From NCBI RefSeq assembly GCF_000344685.1, contig NW_006920411.1, positions 535,192 to 599,191 on the forward strand: DNA of 64,000 bases. Reading direction: 5' to 3'. Source of the DNA: Gloeophyllum trabeum ATCC 11539. Taxonomy: Eukaryota > Basidiomycota > Agaricomycetes > Gloeophyllales > Gloeophyllaceae. The notes under the pieces were generated by a model that did not search any database, was not told the DNA's origin, and saw only the letters and a program-made list of their open reading frames with translations. Shown piece after piece: positions 48,156-60,724 of the stretch (positions within the stretch are counted from its first letter, which is position 1; the number at the start of each line of letters is the position of its first letter). A program made the translations under genes and the position numbers.

Positions 48156-50276
48156 TTAAGCACGTAGCATACTCTCAATAACTTCCTTCGCTTTCAGTGC
48201 ATTAGCCCTCCCTCGACTAATCTTCATCACCCGACCAACGAGCTTATTTACCACATTCCGGTTCCCTTGTCTCGCCGCTGCGGTTTCTGACGGCAGTGCA
48301 TCCATAGCCTCCCGGCACCAGCCTTCCAGTTCCGATGTGCCATTGTCCGCGTCCGCGGGAAGAGCGAGCAGCGACATATCGCGCGCAAGTTGTGAGGGCA
48401 TTTCTTGTGTTCGATGGTCGAGCATGTAGCGGAGAAGGGTCTTCCCCGACGTTCCTATAATAAAGGACATCAATGGCACGTCTATCAGCAAGGAATATTG
48501 AGATGTCATACCCGTCAAAAGGCCCTTCTGAACCAAATCAATCAGATCCCCTAATTGGCCGGTAGAGATGGGGTTCTCTTTGAACGTCAAGTTTCTCGCC
48601 GTCAACTGTCCCAGCAAATCATGGGTCAACCTGGAGGCACGTCAGACTAGAAGTCCACACACTGATCGTTTGACATACCAATTTACCACCACTTTCGGAT
48701 CTCTGCCCTTGGCGACCGTGTCAAAGTACGCTACCGCGCCTTCTCCAAGCTGTCCGTCGAAGCCGACTTCCCGACCAGCGTCCACAGACATCAGCACATC
48801 CGCATCTCGCGACGTGAGGCCCTGGCAGATGAGCCGCGCTCGCGTCGCGTCGGGAAGCTCGGGCATCGTGGAGCGTATCCGGTCTATGTATGCCTGTGAT
48901 AAGAGATGAATGGTGTGTACGGATCCGTAACCCGTCGCCCTCACCTGCTCCAGGAGCAATGGCGGTAGATTTGGGTCGGGCATGTACCGATAGTCAGGCG
49001 CGTCCTCTTTGCTGCGCAAGGAGAACGTCCGCGCAGCGGCTTCGTCGAACCCGCGCGTCTCCTGCTGCACGGCCTCCCCTTTCTCGAGGAGCTCGATTTG
49101 GCGAAAGACTTCGCATGCTGTTCATCGTCATGAATATCGCAGGCACCCGGATGGGGAAGACAGATATACGTATACATACCGATTGCGACCTGCATGAATT
49201 TCACGCTGTTGAGGTTCTTGATCTCGCAGCGCGTCCCCAGGGGCTCGCCTGGTTTGTTGACCGAGACGTTCACGTCGCAGCGAAGGGAGCCCTGCGTGAG
49301 TACATCTTAGTCGCACGACGCCGAGCGCACAGTCAACCCACAGAACCTTACCTGCTCCATGTTTCCGTCGCTCGATCCGACGGAACGCAGGAGTGCCTGC
49401 AGCGTCCGCAAGTACGTCCCAGCTTCCTCGGGAGAGCTGATGCAATAGCATGATACATATAAGGTACTTCGCGTAGATTAAGCGGTTACGCGCACCGCAT
49501 ATCTGGCTCGGAGACGATTTCCATGAGTCCTGTACCCGCCCTGTTAAGGTCAATCAACGATACTCGTCTTCTAGCATCATACGTTGATTTTCCAGTGTCC
49601 TAGCTCGGAGAGGTCACTACAGAGCTCCGTGCCACTTACACGACAGCTTACCTGTTCTATCTGTATCTGTTTTATGCGGACAGAACGACCTGCCGCTAGA
49701 TCGAGATGGCCGCCTGTCGCAATAGGCGCTATATCTCTGGCATGAGAGCTAGACTACGACGGTAAGACAGGCAAGAGCTCACCATAGTGCTGTGTTATCT
49801 GATAACCAGCGGGTAGATCGGCATAGAAGTAATGCTTTCTATCGAAAGCAGAACGTCGCTGTATCTCGGAATGCAGCGCTATCGCTGTCCTCAACACAAG
49901 GTCAACGGACTTCGGATTTAATCTCTGTAAAAAGGTTAAAGAGTGCGTTCTTCTTAGGACATCCGAGTTTTCATTCTCTCAAGCAACTTACCGGTAATGT
50001 CCCAGGGAACGCTGCGTCGTATGCAGACACAGACGTGTTCGGCGGTTCACTAGGATCAGATGTCCAGCTATCTATAATCCGCAACTTAGCAATACCACTT
50101 CTGGTCGGAACATACAGCTTACTGGAGAATAACTTCGACCGTGATTTTATTTGCGCGTGTACTTCTAAGCCCACCACCACCTCCCATCCTGGCCACCTAC
50201 GGTCACCATGGCTACCTGTTACGGTGGAAAAGAGACGGCCAAATTGAAGCCTTCTATGGAGGCAGCTCAAACGCAT
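48156..50276 (-). CDS. PET112: Mitochondrial glutamyl-tRNA(Gln) amidotransferase subunit B
   Basis: GatB is the kinase-like subunit of the amidotransferase that turns Glu-tRNA(Gln) into Gln-tRNA(Gln) in mitochondria. Eleven exons (minus): 50123-50276, 49992-50071, 49783-49924, 49652-49734, 49496-49599, 49352-49436, 49180-49291, 48945-49117, 48679-48893, 48512-48630 and 48156-48454; 521 residues. The first 20 residues ([18 protein letters not shown]) are Arg-rich like a mitochondrial presequence. Signatures: [100 protein letters not shown] and the C-terminal YqeY-like part ending VIESMLRA. The first intron is 51 bases and stays open if retained. Confidence 0.95.
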
Positions 50277-51022
50277 ATGGCTTTATAATTAGCGCCCTCA
50301 CGTCGCGTTTGGTCCAGCAAGTGCGGGTCTATTTTTACATCAGAAGTACCAGTACAGTACTCACCCTGATTGGTCGAGCTTGTCCGCCTCAAATTGCGGT
50401 GGCACTGGCACAAGGAGCTCGGTGCCTACAACTTACGCTTCAGTAAAATATAAGGTCTATTGCACTTAAACCAGTCTAACACAGATGATACAGCCGTTTG
50501 CAGTTCGATGGGCCCATTTCTTGAAAATTATTTACAGTCGGACCATGTCGGAGAGGGGAATTCAAGTCCCCAAGGCCCCAACATCAGACCATTTGGACTC
50601 CTTTTAATTCCTGGGACGTCCCTGGCACCATGTCCGACAAACTCCGACTTTCTGAAGTGATGGCCTAACGATCTGCAAACGGCTGTAAACCAAGGAAAAT
50701 TCATATGATATTGTGAGTACAGTACAGTGCTTGTACAATACAGGTAGAACCATGATGCCGAAAATGCGCAGTCGAAAGCGATACTGAGATCGATTCACCC
50801 CTCAAAGGAGGTCTGACCGTAACAGAACTAGAAAGGTTCCGGTTCAAGAGAGGTCCCTGTGGAGTTATCAAGGAAAACAAGAGTTAACCAACATGATTGG
50901 AAACGCCGACTTTAAGATAAAATATGGCACGGGAGGCCGGAGCGGGTCTATTAGGGGTAGCCAAGCAGAAGAGAATACTTCGCCTCCACACAAGAATGCA
51001 GGGACAGAGGTTACCGAGGTCG
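50277..51022. other. Intergenic region holding a foldback element
   Basis: This lies between the GatB start and the PAP1 stop, both minus strand. Apart from the candidate MITE at 50491-50685 I see no feature. Confidence 0.5.
50491..50685. mobile_element. Candidate Tc1/mariner-type MITE (195 bp, foldback)
   Basis: Exact 13-bp terminal inverted repeats CAGCCGTTTGCAG (50491-50503) and its complement (50673-50685) are bounded on both sides by TA (50489-50490 and 50686-50687), the target-site duplication expected of Tc1/mariner. Similarity between the arms continues inward imperfectly: TCGATGGGCCCAT against TCGTTAGGCCAT, two AGTCGGA/GTCGGA blocks, and a GGAATT/AATTCC pair near the centre. The whole element can fold on itself. 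It has no coding capacity, as expected of a non-autonomous element. It sits 214 bp upstream of GatB. No second copy was seen in the window, so family membership rests on structure alone. Confidence 0.7.
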
Positions 51023-53744
<2,722 letters not shown>

Positions 53745-54247
53745 CGTATAGGCCTACCCATTTGTTGTTGACATATTCCGCGGTGACAGTGAGGTTGCAG
53801 GGAAAGCGGAGAAGGATCGAAGACACAAGCCACTTGGACTGTGTAAGCCTTATGGTCGGCTTCAAATGGTAACGGCGTTTGCCGACAAGCCGGGTGAGAC
53901 TATACACTTGATTGCGACCAGATTTGGCTGGTGAAGTAATGCAGCAGCATTTGGCCTTAACGAGCATGACACTCAAGGTAGTGCGCATGCTTCGTACCTA
54001 GTAGAACAATAGGTATACGGTATTACAACTACAAATTACACCATAGTAGTACTGTTCAAAAGTCTAAGGGATATATGGATAAGTGTAGAACCACAGACGC
54101 AGTCCACAACAGAAGAGTCTAAGGCAGGCAGGAATACCGGAACAGGATACAAAGTCCTCAAAAAAGGACAGGAATTGCCAAGCGAGAGAGAGCTTGCCAT
54201 ATATATACGCACGAATCCAGAAATCCAGCATGGGCATATCGTCCCAT
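53745..54247. other. Intergenic gap
   Basis: A 503-bp gap between two minus-strand genes, with the PAP1 promoter and the terminator of the beta-helix gene. No other feature was recognised. Confidence 0.45.
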
Positions 54248-56037
54248 CTACAACCATTCCTTGTTGTGCATATACTCCGACCGCCTGAACCTCGATCGAG
54301 GAGCGGACCGAGCGACGGCCCACCTGCGTATGAAGAACGCAGCAACGCCGATGAGAGCAACACCAGCGATGATCCCGATAGCCAGGCCAGCCGTACGGCC
54401 CGCAGACGAGCCGTGGTGCGACGACGACGACGAAGACGGCTCCGGAACGCTGACCGGGATAGCAGTAGAGCTGGGATCGGGGTTGCCTCCGAATGGCCAG
54501 TAATCGCCACCCTGCGGTGGCATCACACACGTCAGGGAGTCCCCATCCGGTACTGAAGTGAAGTCGAACTGGGTCGTAGACGACTGCACGCTGTTGAAAT
54601 CAATCACAAACGGTTGCGGGTTGGGAGTCTGGTCTGTAGAGCTGCAGTTCGGTCCCCGCGAGCCGATGAAGGACGTGTTTCCAACAAGGACGTTTTGCTC
54701 AACGGTGAAGTTGCGGGCCGAGGTCATGGCAATACCGTAGCCAAAAGCACCAGTGAGCTGATTGTTGATCACTATTCCGGACGTGCTGACGTTGCTCTTG
54801 TAACGGTCACCAAACCAAGTGCGCGGGCCGATGGCGATACCAATTCTGAAGCAAGTCGTATTAGATACAGGGCCAACGCCAGGGTGAAGAAAAGACCTCA
54901 CTTGATAATAACATCTTCGGAATTGGTCCCTTTCTGGTCATTATCTTCGTCGGTGGTATCGGTCGCAAAACCACCTGCAATAGTGTTATTCGTAACAACA
55001 ACGCCGGTGTAATCGCCCTGCCATGGGTCGTAATCAACCATGTTGATGCCTCCCAATAGTGTTTGCTGTTTCGGAAGGTCATTAGTACTGCTGATTGTTA
55101 CAGCCACGAGGAATGACCGACATTGTGCACCCAGATGGTGTTATTCTCAACCCGGGTACCAGGCGCGCCGAACAAAACGATACCGCCGTCGGTCGGGTTG
55201 TCAATCAGATTGTTGAGGACGAAACTATTCGCACAAGCCATACTGATACCGTCGGCCCACTGCTGGAAACTGTCCGAGCCGCACGGACCAATGTCGTTGT
55301 TCCGGACGGTCACGTTGTTGCACTGCAGCCCGCCCTCCTGGACGTGCAGGCACGACCAACTGCGAGGGTCGTAGCTCTTGACGTATTCGATCAGCTGGCC
55401 TGAATTCCGTCCACCCATTTCGATATTGGCTCCTCCACCCGTCGGGGGAGCACCAAGCCGCGTGCCATTTATCTATCATGAGTCGTAAGATACAGTCATG
55501 GATGCCGACGACTGATATTTCTTACCTGGATATTCCGTAACTTCACACCACTGCAGTTATTACATGTGCCGTCGACAGCCGTCGTGTGGCCTGTGCCGTT
55601 GAACACCGGTCCGTCGACAACAAGAGTAGCGCGGTCGCTCCCGGTCGGATATCCCTGCGTGCTGATCTCCTGGTTGGGTGCCGCGAACAATATAGGCGCA
55701 GTGATAATATATTGCTTTCCGGGGCAGAGCGATAAGACATATCCCGACCCAGAAGAGTTGAGAGCGATGTTCATCCGGTCCGTAACAGTGTTTGCAGGAT
55801 CAGGGTCGATACAGCTAGAATCGTCTCGGGCTTGAAGGGGTTCTCGTCTACCAACACAGGTCAGCCATCCGATGCTTCGTGCCCAAATGGGAAGACCGCT
55901 TACCTCTCGAACATGGTATCCTCCGGTGCGGGGTGTCTCCTATGGATGCCTGATTCCTCAGACAGATGCGACGAGGCCACAGACGTTGCCGCAGATAGAA
56001 GAAGAGTTGCTAGGGTGTACGTTAAACGAGAGTGCAT
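54248..56037 (-). CDS. Secreted/membrane-anchored beta-helix protein
   Basis: Exons (minus) 55904-56037, 55526-55847, 55122-55472, 54902-55065 and 54248-54845 give 522 residues. The N-terminus has a signal peptide (LTYTLATLLLSAATSVASS). The body reads as a right-handed parallel beta helix of the pectate-lyase type, with repeated short strands and Asn ladders (CNNCSGVKLRNIQ, CNNVTVRNNDIGPCGSDSF, NNLIDNPTDGGIVLFG, TRVENNTIWVHN, TGVVVTNNTIAGGF, SGIVINNQLTGAFGYGIA). Several NxS/T sites suggest glycosylation. A Ser/Pro linker is followed by one transmembrane helix (AGLAIGIIAGVALIGVAAFF) and a basic cytosolic tail. This suggests a cell-surface carbohydrate-binding or -cleaving protein. No catalytic residues can be assigned, so enzyme activity is open. 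Confidence 0.82.
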
Positions 56038-57707
56038 GGCGCCCAAACTGCTTTTTGCGGCGCGCTAGTTTGTCGGGTATGTCGGAACAATAGGTTGTGG
56101 AACGAAGAAAGAAATAGAAAAGTAGGCTGTAAGACGTCCACCGGCGACGTCGAGCGGGAAAAAGGAGACGCTCGAAGGGGTGGAAGGACAACCTGGAAGC
56201 GCCGCCTTCGAGCTGGCTGACGGGTTTAAAGGCAAAGGTGAGATGACGGGTTTTGCCTTATTTGTCAAATGTCAAGATTCGCACCCCGCCGTTATCACAG
56301 TCTGCTTGCGGCCTGTGCGAGTCCTGAGTCCTCTGCAGTACGCTGGCCGTCGTCTTCGTCGTTCAGAGTCTCTGCGTCGCTGAAGCTGCTGCAAGGGAGC
56401 GGCGAGACGGGTTTCGCTGGCTTGTCAGGCCCGTTATATGGGGCTAATGGTGACGTTTTGCCATATAAGCCTAGCGTCAGTCAGACACGGTCTGTGTTCC
56501 CCTACTCAATGCCGAACCGAAAATACCGCGTTCTAAAAACTCTGGGCACCTCGAGTTTTGATTATCGCTGGAACTTGCCTGCCCTTGGCTGGATATCGCC
56601 CTTTCAATCGTATGCATAGCCCAACTTTCTGCCGTTTGCTCGGCAGACATGTCGGAAAGGCGAGAACAGCGGATATCCGAGCTCAATCACCGCGAATGCG
56701 ACGGTACAACAGGCTTGTAGTCCATGACTAGGAGCAAGTGAGGCAGCAAGTTCTCTTCAGCCCTTCTGCCGACTGAGGCGTTTACAGATTATGGACTTCG
56801 TAATCCGAATTCCCTTATCCGAGCAGAGTGGCTGATTTCTTTCTTGTGGCTTCGTATTGCTCCACGCCACCATTTTGTCAGAGGACTTCCGCCGGGGCAG
56901 CGTGCAAGCCTGCGTTCTCTCTACTGCTGTGCCGAGATTACATGTTTCCCGGAGCCGTCTCTGAACGGGGCGTCCTACTGATATGTATAGGAACACTGCC
57001 CGCTGCCAAAGGGATCCCCTTTCCAGTCATTTAATGCCCGCACTGTGGCCGATATTCCCCTGGCCATTGCCTATGACCTCCAAATGGCTGCACCGACTTA
57101 TATTCGATCCTCTCCCGTCCCAGTCCCGTCTGCTTTTCGTGTCGGTGGTCATCGCGCATACATCAGACTATGCTGTACTCATACGAAACCCAATGCAGCT
57201 CCTGAGTGCTTTGGGCTCACGAAGTCCCCGCGCTTTGTTATTACTGTACGAATCCACAAAGGACAGAATTCCTAGGCCTAGCGCTCAGCATTCCCTGCAT
57301 TCAGCATTAGTAATGCTCTCCCTATACTTGATTTATAGTATAGTACTATATAGTACCTGCAACGTGTGCACAGTGCTGGAAGGTCGCACCGCCGCGTACA
57401 AGTCAACGTGAGCTCGGCTGTCTTCTGTTGTCCTTGGATCCATGACTTCAGGAACCTCCGAGAACTTCAGTTCCGTATAGCTGATATATGTAGGTACTGG
57501 CATTCTGATTCCCCAGATTCTGACGTCGCGTTCGACCGCCGCATTCGTGCAAGGCATCTATTAAGCATACGGCACCATCGATTCCTCGCTCTAAATAACA
57601 GACCAGTGCCTGCAGTGTCCTGCTTCTCCGTTACACGAACCACGCGTTACCGAATGTAACGTTGTAGGTCCGTATTTACTCTCATATATACGCGCCCATC
57701 AGCATCG
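56038..57707. other. Divergent intergenic region, 1.7 kb
   Basis: This lies between the beta-helix gene (minus) and the RNase III gene (plus). I see no coding region I can support. An AT-rich tract of alternating TA around 57340-57355 is the only simple repeat noticed. Confidence 0.45.
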
Positions 57708-59010
57708 ATGCCTCGCATGTCCGCCGCCTCGCGCGAGCCGCTCAGGTCAGACTCCGTCTCTACTACTCCTACTCAAAGTCTTCGCAAAGCGCGGCAACAC
57801 TGACTAACATGCTCACAACAAGGCCCCACTCAGGTGACCAGACCCTACCCCCGCTCGCCTTGCTCCGGTCCAAAGACATCGAGAAGCAGGTGTTCACCCA
57901 TCGCAGCCTCCACGGCCGCCCGGGGCACCTCTTCGAGGACCCGCCCGACGATCCCGCACCAGATAACGAGAAGTACCTAGCAGGCCAAGCAGCAGGTACC
58001 AGCCGATGGCTGATCCCGATCTTTTCTTCAGGTTGGAGCACCAGGGAGACTCGGTGCTCTTGCTCGTCGTCACGGACCTGCTGCGCGAGGAGTATCCGTA
58101 CCTCAGAGTAGGGCCCTCCACGGTAAGCCGCCTCATCACGGGCATTCTCATCCGTTCTCCTACTACAAGTGTCAGAAAATCCGCTCGCTGGTGGTGAACA
58201 ACTCGACGTTGGCCGCAATGTAGGTGGCGAACACGAACGGTGGGTGCGCCATCGCTTACCGTGCCTCTGTTATAGCTCGCGGCAGTACAGGCTCTCCGAG
58301 AGACTGCGCCAGCACGTCTCGCAATCCGTTGCTCTCCGCGCATCTACGAACGTGCAAGGTTCGTGAGTCCGCGGTAATCTACGGATGCGCTGAACCGACC
58401 GACACACCGATGACAGCTGATCTGTTCGAGGTGAGCTATACCTTTCAGATGTCAATTATTCGTCAGGAGTGCACCCATCCCCTAGGCATATGTAGGGGGA
58501 CTGTACATCGACCAGGGCCTGGACGCAGTCAAGGCCTGGCTGTACCCTCTCTTCCGGCCGTACATCCACGAAGCGTACCGCATAGTAAAGGAACAACATA
58601 CCGCGACGGGGCGCTTCACAGAGCCTGAACCAGAGCCCGAACCCGAACAACAAGCAGCCGAACAGGAGCCTGAAAACTCAGAAGACCACGATGGGGACAC
58701 ACCACCTGTGAACACTCCCCGCGATGCATCATCCACCACACCTACCCCGGAGCTGGGCATTGCCTCCCCCACCGTCGGGCACCTCTCGCTCTTCAACCAG
58801 CACGTCTCGCGGCAGGGCAAAGTCGTCGAGTGGGTGTACGACGCCTCGGGCTCGCGCGCAACGCCGATATGGACCGCGAAGGCGCTCGTGAACGGCGACT
58901 GTCTCGGCTCCGGAAGGGGCCGCACGAAGCAGCTCGCGAAGGACGCCGCGGCGCGCGAGGGGCTCGCCAAGATCGGCGTGCACGTCCCGTACGTGTTCCC
59001 TGGTATGTGA
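57708..59010 (+). CDS. Ribonuclease III with dsRNA-binding domain
   Basis: Cleaves double-stranded RNA, if active. Exons 57708-57745, 57823-57972, 58032-58122, 58170-58219, 58276-58358, 58417-58430 (14 bases) and 58486-59010 give 316 residues. The RNase III domain opens with KDIEKQVFTHRSL; the signature NEKLEHQGDSVL keeps the acidic residues equivalent to E38, E41 and D45 of E. coli RNase III. After VNNSTLAA and LSERLRQHV comes ADLFE/AYVGGLYIDQGLDAVK with the second acidic pair (D114 and E117 equivalents). An acidic Pro/Glu linker leads to a dsRBD (HLSLFNQHVSRQGKVVEWVY to GSGRGRTKQLAKDAAAREGL). A start at 57809 is in frame as an alternative. The C-terminus could instead splice at 58999 to a later exon ending near 59126. 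Conserved acids argue against a mitochondrial ribosomal L44/Mrpl3 pseudoenzyme. Confidence 0.82.
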
Positions 59011-59268
59011 GCTCTGCTGCTGCTTCTTGCCAGGAGTTCATAGGTGCTGACGATGCTGCGCGAAGCGGGGCTCAGGAAGTTGCTGGCGATGAGGCCGACG
59101 TTCCGCGAGTTCAGACGGTTGCTTAGGATAGGGAAATGAACTGGATATAGCTATGATACATGGTCTTGCATAACACGTCTAGCGCTGTCTGATTACTGTA
59201 TGGCGATGCAATGTATTAGAGTACTCGAGCACATACAAGGATCCCATCCCATCTCCCGCAACGGTCTT

Positions 59269-59664
59269 TCATAGGATTTTTGAGAGCGGATCTCCGACAC
59301 GGCCCACTCTGTCCACGGGCGGCGCGCCCCACACCAACGTCTTCGTCCGGGGATCCAGAAGGCTGGGGAAGTGATAGTACAGCGCCTTCGCAAGGATGCC
59401 TCTCGGCGCATGGGTTGCAGGATGTGCAGGCACGGGCTGTATCGGCCCATCCTCGACAGTCACCACAGGCGGTGCCTCCCGCGCACTCCTCGCCCTCTCC
59501 TCCGCGAGCGCCTTCGCCTGCTCGTCGACGTCGTCGAACACGTCCTGGTTGACCGCGCGCAGGGAGTACGCCCACACGCCGACGGCGAAGGCACCGATGA
59601 GGACGCCGGTGACGGCGTTCCGCACGCGGTATGGCGCGCGCGCGCGTTTGAGCCCTGGCGACAT
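59269..59664 (-). CDS. COA3: Cytochrome c oxidase assembly factor 3
   Basis: Coa3 is a small inner-membrane protein that, with Cox14 and Mss51, couples Cox1 synthesis to complex IV assembly. The single exon encodes 131 residues. It begins MSPGLKRARAPYRVRNAVTG, the family signature, runs into one transmembrane helix (VLIGAFAVGVWAYSL) and continues with the conserved QDVFDDVDEQAKALAEER stretch. The C-terminal extension (PRGILAKALYYHFPSLLDP) is longer than in yeast Coa3 (85 residues). An extra 5' exon is possible, since many homologues have about 20 residues before MSPG, but the frame at 59788 does not splice correctly. The COX7A gene lies upstream on the same strand. Confidence 0.9.
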   Translation of the reverse strand: MSPGLKRARAPYRVRNAVTGVLIGAFAVGVWAYSLRAVNQDVFDDVDEQAKALAEERARSAREAPPVVTVEDGPIQPVPAHPATHAPRGILAKALYYHFPSLLDPRTKTLVWGAPPVDRVGRVGDPLSKIL

Positions 59665-60183
59665 GCCCTGGAGACAGACAGGCGCGTTCGGAAGTGCATC
59701 AAGGACCGACTAGAGTGCTGGAGCTCTCACATAGCCTTTCGGACGGTAAGAGCGTTCGGCCTCTCTCCTGTTGATGTACGGGTCCGCCATGGCAGTCAAA
59801 AGACAAGAAGATTTCGGCGAACACCGGAGCTGCACATAATGAAATCACATAGCGTCCTGGCTTCGCAGCGGTATATACTAATACTATAGCGTCCATATCC
59901 TCAGTAGAGTGCGCTATCAATCCTGTCTGACGAAGTCCAACTCTGACGCAGGTAGAGCGAACTTGAAGGCAGCTTAGATTGGGATACAGGACACAACAAA
60001 GAGGTTCGTAGTGTCAGTCATACGGATGCAGATCCTTGTATGCAGACTCGAATGGAGCAGCTCTCCCGGACATTCAAAGCTTCACGACCTAGGCGGAGAT
60101 TGGCAGCGGACACCCAAAAGGGATGTGGACATCAGACAAGGCTTATGCAGATGTGATGAATTGACGCTCTATAGACTCTACGT
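59665..60183. other. Intergenic gap COA3-COX7A
   Basis: A 519-bp gap between two minus-strand complex IV genes; it should contain the COX7A terminator and the COA3 promoter. A minus-strand frame at 59699-59920 was not supported as coding. Confidence 0.45.
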
Positions 60184-60601
60184 CTACTCTGTCTTCTTGC
60201 CCTATTGTTACAGAAGTGTCCTTAGCTCGTATACATGAATAAGATGCCCCGCGACGTACCTTGATCAACGAGTAGGCACCGTAAACAACCCCGCACATGC
60301 CCACAGTGAACAGCGAGTAGTACGAGGCTATATCCGAGTTAGACTGGTTCCGCGGACACCAATGAACTCGAGACGTACCCATGTAAATGTTCGACCTCGG
60401 CAGCCGGTAATAGATGGGCTTGTGCGAGCGCTGTCCGATGCATGAGCAGACTATCATGACCGCGAGCACGCTGTGCTCATACCTGCACCATTTTCTGGCG
60501 CTCGATGATGTGGTACGGCTCTATCATAGAATTCTAGCTTCAGCAATCATCCTACAGGAAAAACAGCCGCACTCACTGTTCACGACAGCGTTGAGCACCA
60601 T
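60184..60601 (-). CDS. COX7A: Cytochrome c oxidase subunit VIIa
   Basis: A small inner-membrane subunit of respiratory complex IV. Five tiny exons (minus): 60577-60601, 60483-60520, 60379-60430, 60260-60327 and 60184-60201 (18 bases), giving 66 residues. The sequence shows PYHIIERQKMVQ, then SHKPIYYRLPRSNIYM, a transmembrane helix SLFTVGMCGVVYGAYSLI and the short basic end KGKKTE. Block order and length match fungal Cox7/VIIa. The last exon was chosen at GGCAAGAAG because it yields the family's KGKK ending; an alternative acceptor 19 bases upstream would give an unrelated 25-residue tail. It shares a 123-bp divergent promoter with YAF9. Confidence 0.9.
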
Positions 60602-60724
60602 GATTGCGGATTATTACAGTGTACAGTAGGCTTCGCCACAGGCGTTCAAGGCGGTTTGTGCTGATGAGCGGAGTTTGAACCGCGACTTTCCCGGTGGCCC
60701 CCGACGACAATCTCGACCGCCATC
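60602..60724. promoter_or_regulatory. Bidirectional promoter COX7A/YAF9
   Basis: Only 123 bp separate the two divergent start codons, so leaders and promoters must overlap. No TATA box is evident. Confidence 0.65.

Noticed and set aside
57708..59010. Mitochondrial ribosomal protein L44/Mrpl3
   Set aside because: The RNase III acids are all present, whereas mitoribosomal relatives have lost them. No presequence is obvious.
59699..59920. A 5' exon of COA3 beginning MADPYINRR
   Set aside because: Joining it to MSPGLKR with the available GT-AG sites breaks the frame.
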